From positions 1-7,528 of the forward strand of contig JBCCYT010000194.1 of assembly GCA_039188975.1 (NCBI GenBank): DNA of 7,528 nt, written 5' to 3'. The translations under genes were made by a program, and so were the position numbers. The DNA is from UBA11606 sp039188975 (lineage in GTDB: Bacteria; Actinomycetota; Acidimicrobiia; Acidimicrobiales; Aldehydirespiratoraceae). Under the pieces are notes generated by a model that ran no database searches, was not told the DNA's origin, and worked only from the letters and a program-made list of their open reading frames with translations. Below, one piece after another: positions 1 to 7,462 of this stretch (the stretch's first letter is position 1; each line of letters begins with the position of its first letter).

Positions 1-45
1 CGCGATCGAGGCGGCTCGAAGAAGTCTCATACGCGTGGCCACCAT
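1..45 (-). CDS. Start of an unidentified gene, cut by the left edge
   Basis: Fifteen codons are visible on the minus strand, reading MVATRMRLLRAASIA and then leaving the window. The ATG at 45 has a good Shine-Dalgarno-like GAGG six bases upstream, which favours it over the in-frame internal ATG at 30. The basic start followed by small hydrophobic residues would suit a signal peptide or membrane anchor, but too little is visible to name a function. It would be the next gene downstream of the glutathione S-transferase, with 28 bases between them. The call rests only on the ribosome-binding site, the open frame and the strand agreement with its neighbours. Confidence 0.33.
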   Translation of the reverse strand, partial: MVATRMRLLRAASIA

Positions 46-73
46 ACCCGACCTCGCGCGAGGGCTGGGTCCG

Positions 74-736
74 CTAGCTTTCTCGCCAGTGGGGCGGATA
101 CGTCGAATCCACCCCGTCGACTCGATCGAATCGCTCAAACCAGGCGTGCAACGCCGGAAAGATCTCGGACAGCGACGCCAGTCCGTGCTCCACCTGTGAG
201 GCGACGGGTTTGAACAGGGCGCGTCGCAGCATCTGCCACGACGGATACATCACAATGTCCGCGGCGCTGAGATGCTCGCCGGCTAGCCAAGGCCCCCCAC
301 TCGCGAGCTCCTGGTCGTGGATCTTGAGCTCTTCGATGAGCTTATCTGATCCTTCGCGCAGCGCCTCGGGCTCGTCCTTGGCCTTGCCCGAGAAGAACAT
401 CCGGACGACCGGCATGGCTTTGTCGATGATGTACGCGTTGTGCTCGCTGATCTTCTGCATGACGCGCGCACGCTCGATCGGGCTGCTGCCAAACAGTGCC
501 GGCTCAGGGAACTTGGCGTCCAAATACGCGAGAATCGCCATCGACTCCGTGACCACGGTATCGCCGTCCACCAGCGTCGGGACCTTCCCGCGTGGATTGA
601 TGGCCAGATACTCGGGCGTCTTGAGGCCGGCACGGCTGAGCTCGAGCCGCGTCGACTCGAACGGCTGCTTCTTGATCACCAGCCCAAGCATCGCGCGCCA
701 AGCGAACGGGCTTCCGCTTCCCCAATACAACTGCAT
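74..736 (-). CDS. Glutathione S-transferase family protein
   Basis: A 220-residue soluble protein, the usual length for a cytosolic glutathione S-transferase, which conjugates glutathione to electrophiles or reduces small substrates. The N-terminal thioredoxin-like half shows S-P-F-A-x-R at about 9-14, where a catalytic Ser or Cys normally sits (here Ser9). It also has the PRGKVP segment with the cis-proline at 53 and the glutathione-binding E64-S65 pair followed by a helix (AILAYLDAKFP). The all-helical C-terminal half carries GPWLAGEHLSAADIVMYP, with the N-capping box S157-A-A-D160 typical of the fold. The gene follows the stalk protein gene by 32 bases on the same strand, so the two may share a transcript although no functional link is obvious. 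No strong ribosome-binding site precedes the ATG. The family is confident; class and substrate cannot be told. Confidence 0.93.
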   Translation of the reverse strand: MQLYWGSGSPFAWRAMLGLVIKKQPFESTRLELSRAGLKTPEYLAINPRGKVPTLVDGDTVVTESMAILAYLDAKFPEPALFGSSPIERARVMQKISEHNAYIIDKAMPVVRMFFSGKAKDEPEALREGSDKLIEELKIHDQELASGGPWLAGEHLSAADIVMYPSWQMLRRALFKPVASQVEHGLASLSEIFPALHAWFERFDRVDGVDSTYPPHWRES

Positions 737-768
737 TGCTCAGCGGGACGCCACCGCGACCCCAGGAG

Positions 769-1461
769 TTACCGACACCTTCGAAACCCGAGCAGGCCCA
801 GCAGGAGCATCGAAATGCCCACCGGTCGGCCCGGGGTTACCGAACAGCTGCCTCGTTCGACCAGTTCTTCGTCTTCGTCTTCGTCTTCGTCTTCGTCTGC
901 GCCCGCGCTGGCGTCCTCGGTGTCCGATTCGTCGCCTGCCCCTTGGGTGGGGTCGGCCCCGGTCGCGCCGCCGGTGGTGCCCGTTGCCTGGTCCGTGTCG
1001 CCGCCTGAGGTGGTGGAGCTGGTGTCGTCGCCTGAGGTGGTGGTGTCGTCGCCTCCGGTTGTCGAACTTGTATCGTCGCCTGAGGTGGTAGAGCTGGTGT
1101 CGTCGCCTGAGGTGGTGGAGCTGGTGTCGTCGCCTCCGGTTGTCGAGCTTGTGTCGTCGGAGGTTGTCGAGCCGATTCCTGTTGTCGCCCCGTCGGTGTC
1201 GCCAAACGAGCAAAACTCGAGCTCCGCTTCACAGGCGTCCATGAGCATCTCCTCGTCGAAGTTTGTCCAGTTGCTGGTCCCAGAGCCGCCGGCAAAAGAC
1301 TGATCCGCGCATGTGCACGAGAACGAGTCCAACGGCGTGTTGGAGACCGAGCACGAGCCGGTGTCGTCGCTGCACGAGACTTGGAGAGCGTGAGCCAGGG
1401 TGGGGATCGCCCAGGTGGCCAGCGCCAGCGAAGCGGTGAGGAGCAAGCCAGTAAGTCGCAT
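769..1461 (-). CDS. Secreted Thr/Ser/Asp-rich stalk protein with MYXO-CTERM-like C-terminus
   Basis: A 230-residue protein starting at the ATG at 1461. An upstream in-frame ATG at 1566 would put 35 non-signal-like residues before the obvious signal peptide, so the inner start is preferred. Residues 1-25 form a signal peptide (MRLTGLLLTASLALATWAIP, then TLAHA as the likely cleavage site). A Cys-rich head follows (about 30-84; Cys at 30, 37, 49, 51, 77, 84). Next is a low-complexity stalk with nine-residue repeats of the DDTSSTTSG type (about 102-154), a Gly/Thr/Asp linker and an acidic EDEDEDEDE run (about 190-199). The C-terminus has Cys206, a hydrophobic stretch (SMLLLGLLGF) and a basic RRCR tail. 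That Cys-hydrophobic-Arg layout matches the MYXO-CTERM sorting signal of myxobacteria, which marks proteins for processing and surface anchoring. The role of the head is unknown; display on the cell surface is inferred. Confidence 0.85.
   Translation of the reverse strand: MRLTGLLLTASLALATWAIPTLAHALQVSCSDDTGSCSVSNTPLDSFSCTCADQSFAGGSGTSNWTNFDEEMLMDACEAELEFCSFGDTDGATTGIGSTTSDDTSSTTGGDDTSSTTSGDDTSSTTSGDDTSSTTGGDDTTTSGDDTSSTTSGGDTDQATGTTGGATGADPTQGAGDESDTEDASAGADEDEDEDEDEELVERGSCSVTPGRPVGISMLLLGLLGFRRCR
867..897 (-). repeat. Hexanucleotide run encoding alternating Asp/Glu
   Basis: About five copies of GTCTTC (plus strand; GAAGAC in the coding sense) encode the acidic run just before the sorting signal of the stalk protein. 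Because the unit is six bases, gain or loss of copies would change the acidic linker by two residues without breaking the frame. Confidence 0.9.
1004..1159 (-). repeat. 27-bp coding minisatellite, arranged A-A-B twice
   Basis: Six tandem units lie at 1004-1030, 1031-1051, 1052-1078, 1079-1105, 1106-1132 and 1133-1159. All are 27 bp except the second, which has lost 6 bp. Two sequence types occur on the plus strand: A starts CCTGAGGTGGT and B starts CCTCCGGTTGTC. The order is A, short A, B, A, A, B, which suggests an 81-bp block was duplicated. Each unit encodes nine residues of the DDTSSTT(S/G)G stalk, so copy-number changes would lengthen or shorten the stalk in frame. Confidence 0.9.
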
Positions 1462-1602
1462 GCTGGCCCACCAAAGCAAGACCGAGGCCAAGTTCCTGCG
1501 CCCGCGAAAACCGTCGGGAACTGGGCTTGGGAGCGCCGTGTCACGACATCCGCGCCCGCCGGCCACGACATGGCTGTCGCACCCGCATCCCGGAAGGCGG
1601 TC

Positions 1603-1917
1603 TCAAAGCGATTCTTGCCGAGCGCGGAGTCGAGGCGCGACGTCGCAGACCTTCTCCATGCCCAAATCACAGGCTCGCTGGGCTGCGTCGGCGGCGTGGC
1701 CCATGGCGCGGGCGGCCGCTCGGCGATCGCCGGCCTTGTCGGCCTCGAGCGCGTGGTACTCGGCGATGATGGCAGCTTTATGGCAGGACTTCGCGTCGTC
1801 GCCAGACTCGCAGTCGTCGGTGTACGGCACGTACTCGTCTTGGTAGCTGTCGGTCTGCGTCGAGGAGCAGGCGGCGAAGACGGCAACGGAAAACACAAGC
1901 GAAGTGCGACGGGGCAT
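1603..1917 (-). CDS. Small Cys-containing lipoprotein, Sel1-like Cys spacing
   Basis: A 104-residue protein with a lipoprotein signal peptide: MPRRTSLVF, a hydrophobic core and the lipobox F-A-A-C with the lipidated Cys at 17. A short polar, Tyr/Asp/Ser-rich linker follows. After it comes a mainly helical, Ala-rich domain with Cys pairs near each end (CESGDDAKSC and ACDLGMEKVC). That C-x(n)-G-x(n)-C spacing around amphipathic helices resembles the Cys-bearing Sel1/TPR-like repeats common in myxobacterial secreted proteins, here in a minimal form. It should sit in the outer or inner membrane facing the periplasm or surface. The gene is divergent from the Ser/Thr kinase gene with 61 bases between their starts, so it may share regulation with it. 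Its specific function is not recognised. Confidence 0.8.
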   Translation of the reverse strand: MPRRTSLVFSVAVFAACSSTQTDSYQDEYVPYTDDCESGDDAKSCHKAAIIAEYHALEADKAGDRRAAARAMGHAADAAQRACDLGMEKVCDVAPRLRARQESL

Positions 1918-1966
1918 GTCTCTGTCACGCAGCGAGCCACGTGCGTGTTCCCGGTGGCCGGTGCGG

Positions 1967-1972
1967 TATCAT
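1967..1972 (+). promoter_or_regulatory. Possible -10 box for the kinase gene
   Basis: TATCAT matches the sigma-70 -10 consensus at five of six positions. It lies six bases before the ATG at 1979, so transcription would begin at or next to the start codon (a leaderless message). This agrees with the lack of a clear Shine-Dalgarno sequence. No convincing -35 hexamer is seen at 16-18 bp, so confidence is low. Confidence 0.25.
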
Positions 1973-1978
1973 GGCGTG

Positions 1979-3916
<1,938 letters not shown>

Positions 3917-3938
3917 GTCGCGCCGTAGCCGAAGCGGG

Positions 3939-4280
3939 TCATCCAAAGATGGACTCGAACATCTCGTCGTTGAAGCCAACGACGAGCGTCTTGCCGACCT
4001 TCATGGTCGGAGCACGCAGGTTCCCAGTGGGACCCAGCATTGCTTCGACCATCTCGTCGTGGTCGTCCTTTTTGGTCGAGAACGAGCGAACTTTCTTGCC
4101 TTTGGCCACCATCAGTTTGGAGGCTCCGGCCAGCAGTTCTTCCGCGGTATCCCGTCCGAGCTTACGACTCGCCGGAACAGTCTCTTTGGCCGTCAGGCCG
4201 CCTGCATCCATAAACTTGGATGCTCGTCCGCAGCTCGTTCAACCGTTGCGGTGGTAGTGCCAATCAATCTTCTTGGGCAT
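3939..4280 (-). CDS. ArsC/Spx-like thioredoxin-fold selenoprotein (Sec at codon 14)
   Basis: A 113-residue protein reading through an in-frame TGA at 4239-4241. From the ATG at 4280 it begins MPKKIDWHYHRNGUTSC, then GRASKFMDAGG; U14-T-S-C17 lines up with the C-T-S-C redox motif at the start of Spx/ArsC proteins (C-T-S-C-R-K-A). The C-terminus carries the family's other landmark, LRAPTMKVGKTLVVGFN, with the likely cis-proline at 91. The sequence on both sides of the TGA fits the fold, and a SECIS-like hairpin follows the TGA, so I read it as selenocysteine rather than a stop. Read conventionally, only a 90-residue fragment from the ATG at 4211 would be called, without its redox centre. The protein is probably a cytosolic thiol/selenol oxidoreductase; arsenate reduction is possible but not shown. 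The natural stop (3939-3941) is also TGA. It lies 90 bases downstream of a lipoprotein gene on the same strand and converges on the kinase. Confidence 0.88.
4197..4234 (-). promoter_or_regulatory. Candidate bacterial SECIS element
   Basis: In the mRNA sense, GCATCCA pairs perfectly with TGGATGC (4204-4223) around the six-base loop AGTTTA. The loop has a G followed by U, as bacterial SECIS loops usually do. The loop begins 22 bases after the TGA, inside the usual bacterial window. A lower stem, GCTGC (4230-4234) with GCGGC (4197-4201), forms five pairs including one G-U, separated from the upper stem by a small asymmetric internal loop. The element is inside the coding region, where bacterial SelB-binding elements lie. 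Confidence 0.75.
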
Positions 4281-4340
4281 CGCGCAAGTGTACCCCGCAG
4301 CCAGGGGGGACGGTCCTAAGTTGTTCACAAACGTCGCAGA

Positions 4341-4352
4341 CTCACGTGTGAG
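4341..4352. promoter_or_regulatory. Small dyad between the lipoprotein and selenoprotein genes
   Basis: CTCAC and GTGAG flank two bases (CTCACGTGTGAG). It lies 18 bases downstream of the lipoprotein stop and about 60 bases upstream of the selenoprotein start. It could be an operator for the selenoprotein gene or part of a weak transcript end; no T-run follows. I see nothing else firm in the 90-base gap. Confidence 0.2.
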
Positions 4353-4370
4353 CCGACGATGGGCGCAAAG

Positions 4371-5552
4371 CTAGTCGAAGAAGCTGGTTTCTTCGGCGGA
4401 GATGATGAGGTTCGCGTCGGGGTACAGCAGGAAAACGCGGGTGGTGAAGGCGTCCACGTTGGGGAACGGGACGCTGGAGGCTGACATCAGGCCGACGCGC
4501 GGGTTGGTCGAGCCAGCCATCTGGTCGGCAAGGGCAGCAAACTCGCCAAAGCGATGAATGTGCTCGGCGGAGGCGTTGTCAGCTTCGCCCGAGAAGGAGA
4601 AGTCGAACCCGTCGGGCAGCGCCACCCGGATCGCTTCGGCCGCTTCGGCGACCGACGGATCGGAGCCGTCGTACGTCCACGCGTCCATGTCGACCTCGCA
4701 GAACCCGTGGTCGAAGCAGTCTTCTTCGAGCGAGATGAACAGCTCGTCGAGTTCGTCGCTGACCGCGGTTGAGCTCAGGTCGAGGTCGCTGCTGGGCAGG
4801 TCACCCCGCAGCTCTTCGCGGCAAACCGGGACCATGGTTTCCATGTACGCGTCCAAGCCGTGCTGGCAAAATGCAGCCGGCGTCGCCAGAGCGCCGACAT
4901 GGCACAGGCTGTCGAAGAAGTCTCCGAACACCCCATCCTCGGTGCACTGCTCCACGGCGAACTCGGGGTCTTGGGTGTCGGAGGCCAGATCCGCAATGCA
5001 GTCTTCGGCGAAGTCCAGCACCCCGTCGTCGCACACGCCGAGATCCGCCGGCGGGGTCTCGGGCACGCAGGAGTCCTCGTTGCATTCCAACAAGAAGCGG
5101 TAGTTGCCCCGAGCATCGGGTCCCGGCACGGTCCCGATGACGACGAGGTATTCGCCGTCGTCCTCCACCGCAATGTCCTTGAGACGGGAGAGGTCGCCGA
5201 ATCCGCTGTCGTTGTCGAACATCAGCGCATCGGGCGGGAACGCGCCGTTGGCCTGGCGGGGCCCAAACAGGAACATCGTAGTGTCCAGTCCCCGCGAGCT
5301 GCCAAGCTGGGTCACTTCGGCGGTGAACGAGCGGTCTGCGGCCACGCGGAAGCGAAAACCGTGAAACTCGAGGTCGCCGCTGAACTCGCTGCGAAACTCG
5401 TCGCCGAAGCGCAGCGCCTCGTCGCGCGACAACGCGTCGGTGGCGTCGGACTTGCCCGAGCCGAGGTCGGGCTCGGGGACGGACGTGTCGGTGGCTCCGC
5501 TGGAGCAGGCGGCGAGCAGAACGAGCGTGGTGGCGAGGGTGTAGCGGGGCAT
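4371..5552 (-). CDS. Lipoprotein with PPC-like domain and Cys-rich region
   Basis: A 393-residue acidic protein. The signal peptide MPRYTLATTLVLLAAC ends in the lipobox L-A-A-C with lipidated Cys16. A flexible Ser/Asp/Gly/Pro linker (17-42) follows. Residues about 45-157 look like a bacterial pre-peptidase C-terminal (PPC) type beta-sandwich: FHGFRFRVAADRSFTAEV, a DTTMFLFGP strand, the DNDSGFGD segment and EYLVVIGT leading to GNYRFLLEC. About ten further Cys (157, 162, 174, 185, 203, 217, 229, 244, 279, 285) suggest a disulfide-stabilised middle domain. The last 95 residues are a mixed domain without a recognised motif. No protease or other catalytic signature is visible, so this is probably a binding or structural surface lipoprotein. 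The start has GAGAG seven bases upstream. It is divergent from the LuxR-type regulator across 248 bases. Confidence 0.85.
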   Translation of the reverse strand: MPRYTLATTLVLLAACSSGATDTSVPEPDLGSGKSDATDALSRDEALRFGDEFRSEFSGDLEFHGFRFRVAADRSFTAEVTQLGSSRGLDTTMFLFGPRQANGAFPPDALMFDNDSGFGDLSRLKDIAVEDDGEYLVVIGTVPGPDARGNYRFLLECNEDSCVPETPPADLGVCDDGVLDFAEDCIADLASDTQDPEFAVEQCTEDGVFGDFFDSLCHVGALATPAAFCQHGLDAYMETMVPVCREELRGDLPSSDLDLSSTAVSDELDELFISLEEDCFDHGFCEVDMDAWTYDGSDPSVAEAAEAIRVALPDGFDFSFSGEADNASAEHIHRFGEFAALADQMAGSTNPRVGLMSASSVPFPNVDAFTTRVFLLYPDANLIISAEETSFFD

Positions 5553-5666
5553 CGAAAGACTCTCGTGGCTGGAAGTGCCTGCGGTGACAGCAAGTTCGAG
5601 GCCGAGCCCATCGATCTAAAGATCCTCAGTGATCCTGGCGCGATGTTGCTCAGACGAGACAAAGGC

Positions 5667-5680
5667 TGGCCGACCGGCCA
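5667..5680. promoter_or_regulatory. Perfect dyad, candidate operator in the divergent region
   Basis: TGGCCG-AC-CGGCCA is a perfect six-base inverted repeat with a two-base centre. It lies between the divergent lipoprotein and LuxR-type regulator genes, just upstream of a TTGCCA (5688-5693) that could serve as a -35 box. No good -10 partner is seen. It could be bound by the adjacent regulator or another dimeric factor. Confidence 0.3.
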
Positions 5681-5708
5681 ACGACAGTTGCCACCCCTGT
5701 CGAATCGA

Positions 5709-5779
5709 GTGCTGTAGATCGCGTATTGCAGCACCCGCGGTGCCGGGAGGATCGAAAAAGCTGCAACGCGAGGGTGCTG
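5709..5779 (+). promoter_or_regulatory. Two mutually exclusive hairpins upstream of the regulator
   Basis: CAGCACCC at 5729-5736 pairs perfectly over eight bases with GGGTGCTG at 5772-5779. Its first six bases can instead pair with GTGCTG at 5709-5714. The second stem ends six bases before the likely ribosome-binding site (GAGGG, 5786-5790). This may be an attenuator-like leader, or the 5709-5734 repeat may be an operator; the transcription start is unknown. Confidence 0.25.
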
Positions 5780-5797
5780 GTGGCCGAGGGATCCAGC

Positions 5798-6535
5798 GTG
5801 ATGTCCAGCCCCGCTACGAGCCCGTCCGTCCTGATGACCCCTGAGCCGAGTGCCCTGGCCGGCGCTCGCATTCTGGTCGTGGAGCCGGAGCCCGACCGGG
5901 CGCTGGCGTGTGGCTCCGCGCTGGCCCAGCACGGCGCCGAGCCGACCGTTGTTCGGACCCTCGCAGCCGCGCGGCGTGCATTGGACGCCGGTCGCATCTT
6001 CGACGGCGCCCTCGTCGATCTCGGCTGCGACGCTCCGGGAGTCTCTCGACTGCTCACCCGATTGAGGCTCGCGTCCACGCCTGCGCTAGGGGTGGTCCTT
6101 GCGCCCGTCATGGAGGCGGGCGACCGACAGGAGCTTCTGCTTCGGGGAGCGTTTGAGGTTGTTTACCGGCCGGTGCTCAGGTCGTCGCTGGTTGAGATGG
6201 CGCAGCGCGTCGTGCGAGGCACGACCCAACTTCGTAGCAACGTCTGCCGTGAACCTCGAACGCCACCGCACGCTTCGATGTTGGAGTCGCCCGCGCGCCG
6301 CGCTCGGTTCGAGATTCGCGGAGCCGTATCCGCGATGACCGAGCGCGATCGGCTCACCCCTCGAGAGTCCGGGGTGCTTGGCTATATCGCCCAGGGCTAT
6401 CGCTACGCGGAGATCGCTTCGGAACTGTCGATCACGGAGCGCACCGTCAAAATGCACTCCGCCAACATCCGCAGAAAGGTGGGCGCACGGGACCGGTACG
6501 ACCTGCTGCGCATGCTCCTGGAGAAGCAGGCATGA
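5798..6535 (+). CDS. LuxR-family regulator with a degenerate receiver domain
   Basis: A NarL/LuxR-type regulator of about 245 residues (numbered here from the ATG at 5801). The start is GTG 5798 or the adjacent ATG, because GAGGG lies 7 or 10 bases upstream; the frame is open further back to 5726 but without receiver-like sequence. A short Ser/Pro-rich leader precedes a receiver-like domain (about 23-138) starting RILVVEPEPD. In place of the usual acidic pair there is E28-P-E30. The putative phospho-acceptor is Asp73 (GALVDLG). The conserved Thr/Ser is Ala101 (VVLAPV) and the conserved Lys before Pro is Arg123 (VYRP). The C-terminal LuxR helix-turn-helix (about 185-240, LTPRESGVLGYIAQGYRYAEI through ITERTVKMHSANIRRKVG) is well kept, so DNA binding is expected. 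It leads a tightly packed plus-strand set and may autoregulate from the upstream dyads. Confidence 0.87.
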   Translation: MMSSPATSPSVLMTPEPSALAGARILVVEPEPDRALACGSALAQHGAEPTVVRTLAAARRALDAGRIFDGALVDLGCDAPGVSRLLTRLRLASTPALGVVLAPVMEAGDRQELLLRGAFEVVYRPVLRSSLVEMAQRVVRGTTQLRSNVCREPRTPPHASMLESPARRARFEIRGAVSAMTERDRLTPRESGVLGYIAQGYRYAEIASELSITERTVKMHSANIRRKVGARDRYDLLRMLLEKQA

Positions 6536-6792
6536 TGAGTCTCGCCCTCGCTTTGGCTTGGCAGATTCACCGCAGCGCGAAGCTGGAGGAGTATCTGGAC
6601 TGCCTCGAAGCCTGCGAAGAACAATGCGTGGAACAGGATCTTCGGACGCGGTGCATCGGTCGGTGCCGGTCGTTGAAACCACCTGCTACTGTCCGGTCGC
6701 GCCGAGTACGAGGCGCAAGGCAAAGGCGGCATGTCCGACGAATCCATCGTGCACATCGACGACGTTTCTTGGACCGACGGCGGAAGCGGTGA
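6532..6792 (+). CDS. Small Cys-rich protein, possible translationally coupled gene
   Basis: An 86-residue frame whose ATG overlaps the regulator stop as ATGA, the classic coupling arrangement. The first 48 residues look like real protein: a short hydrophobic start, then a charged helical segment with Cys at 24, 28, 32, 41 and 45. The pattern C-x3-C-x3-C-x8-C-x3-C would place Cys one helical turn apart, suggesting a disulfide-linked or metal-binding helical hairpin. After about residue 50 the sequence becomes very Arg-rich, as expected for an out-of-frame reading, and its last 62 bases overlap the cupin gene. The functional part may therefore be short, or a frameshift may have extended it. No signal peptide or known family is recognised. 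Without this gene the 195 bases between regulator and cupin would be unexplained. Confidence 0.42.
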   Translation: MMSLALALAWQIHRSAKLEEYLDCLEACEEQCVEQDLRTRCIGRCRSLKPPATVRSRRVRGARQRRHVRRIHRAHRRRFLDRRRKR

Positions 6793-7462
6793 GCACTTCG
6801 CTCACCGTCGCCGAAAGCTCGGTGGCTCCGGCGACAAGCTCGGTTGCTCGATGATCGAACTACAGCCCGGTAAGACCGCCTGGCCCTACCACTATCACCT
6901 GGCCAACGAAGAAGCGATCTACGTGCTGGAGGGAGAGGCCACGCTGAGGCTTGGGGACAAACAGCACCGCGTGCGTGCCGGTCACTACGTCGCGTTGCCC
7001 TGCAGCGAAGACCATGCGCACCAAATGACCAACACGTCCTCGGCCGTGTGTCGGTATCTCGTCATCTCGACGATGCAAGCGCCCGAGGTGTGCATCTATC
7101 CCGACAGCGACAAGGTCGGAGTCATCGCCGGAACACCTCCGGGGCGATCGTCTCCGGACGCCCTGCGGCTGTTTTTTCCCCGACAAACCGCGGTTGGCTA
7201 CTGGGACGGCGAGCCCGTCGGCGATCCCGAGGCGGCGGCCCGGGAGCGCGAAGAGCAGCTCGAGCAAGAGATCGACGAGGAGATCGGCGCCATGAAGGAG
7301 AAGCTCGGGCTCGACCGCCTGGCCACCGCATCCGCCCGCGTGCGCGCCCGCATCGAGGAAAAGGTCGACACCCTTCGCGCCGCCGTCGGCCGCCGCATTG
7401 CCGACCCCGACGACGAAGCGGACGAGAAACTCGAGCCTACTTTACGCGTGGTAACGTCTTGA
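6731..7462 (+). CDS. Cupin-domain protein with charged helical C-terminal tail
   Basis: A 243-residue protein; AAAGG lies four bases before the ATG. Residues about 20-160 form a single cupin beta-barrel. Motif 1 is PYHYHLANEEAIYVLEGEA, with the metal ligands His54, His56 and Glu60 or Glu61. Motif 2 is AGHYVALP, then His97 and Asn101. The segments HRRRKLGGSGDKLG, WPYHYHLANEEA and YPDSDKVGV resemble a widespread family of small cupins of about 160 residues whose substrate is generally unknown. Here about 80 residues are added: a highly charged, probably coiled-coil or helical stretch (165-220, rich in Glu, Arg and Ala) and an acidic end. It is likely a cytosolic metal-binding enzyme or sensor. 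It follows the regulator and the small Cys-rich frame and overlaps the next gene, so it is probably co-expressed with them. Confidence 0.88.
   Translation: MSDESIVHIDDVSWTDGGSGEHFAHRRRKLGGSGDKLGCSMIELQPGKTAWPYHYHLANEEAIYVLEGEATLRLGDKQHRVRAGHYVALPCSEDHAHQMTNTSSAVCRYLVISTMQAPEVCIYPDSDKVGVIAGTPPGRSSPDALRLFFPRQTAVGYWDGEPVGDPEAAAREREEQLEQEIDEEIGAMKEKLGLDRLATASARVRARIEEKVDTLRAAVGRRIADPDDEADEKLEPTLRVVTS

Noticed and set aside
1004..1159. Regularly spaced repeats suggesting a CRISPR array
   Set aside because: The units are contiguous with no unique spacers, and they encode in-frame stalk repeats.
440..1303. Long plus-strand frame across the glutathione transferase and stalk genes
   Set aside because: It is antisense to two well-supported genes and its Ser/Val-rich composition comes from the minisatellite read backwards.
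1491..1522. AGTTCC...GGAACT inverted repeat between the small lipoprotein and the stalk gene
   Set aside because: The 20-base loop and lack of a T-run make it weak as a terminator, and six-base repeats at this distance are expected by chance.
837..1940. 367-codon minus-strand frame covering the stalk protein and the small lipoprotein
   Set aside because: Its Pro/Arg/Thr-rich composition is that of a shifted frame in GC-rich DNA. The two shorter frames it overlaps have clean signal peptides and, for one, a sorting signal.
4239..4241. TGA read as a true stop, with a pseudogene or a 90-residue gene from ATG 4211
   Set aside because: Family-like sequence continues on both sides in one frame, the TGA sits exactly at the redox Cys position, and a SECIS-like stem follows. 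Decay would not be expected to produce all three.
4860..5717. 285-codon plus-strand frame opposite the lipoprotein gene
   Set aside because: It is a shadow of the minus-strand lipoprotein, which has a clear lipobox, a ribosome-binding site and domain structure.
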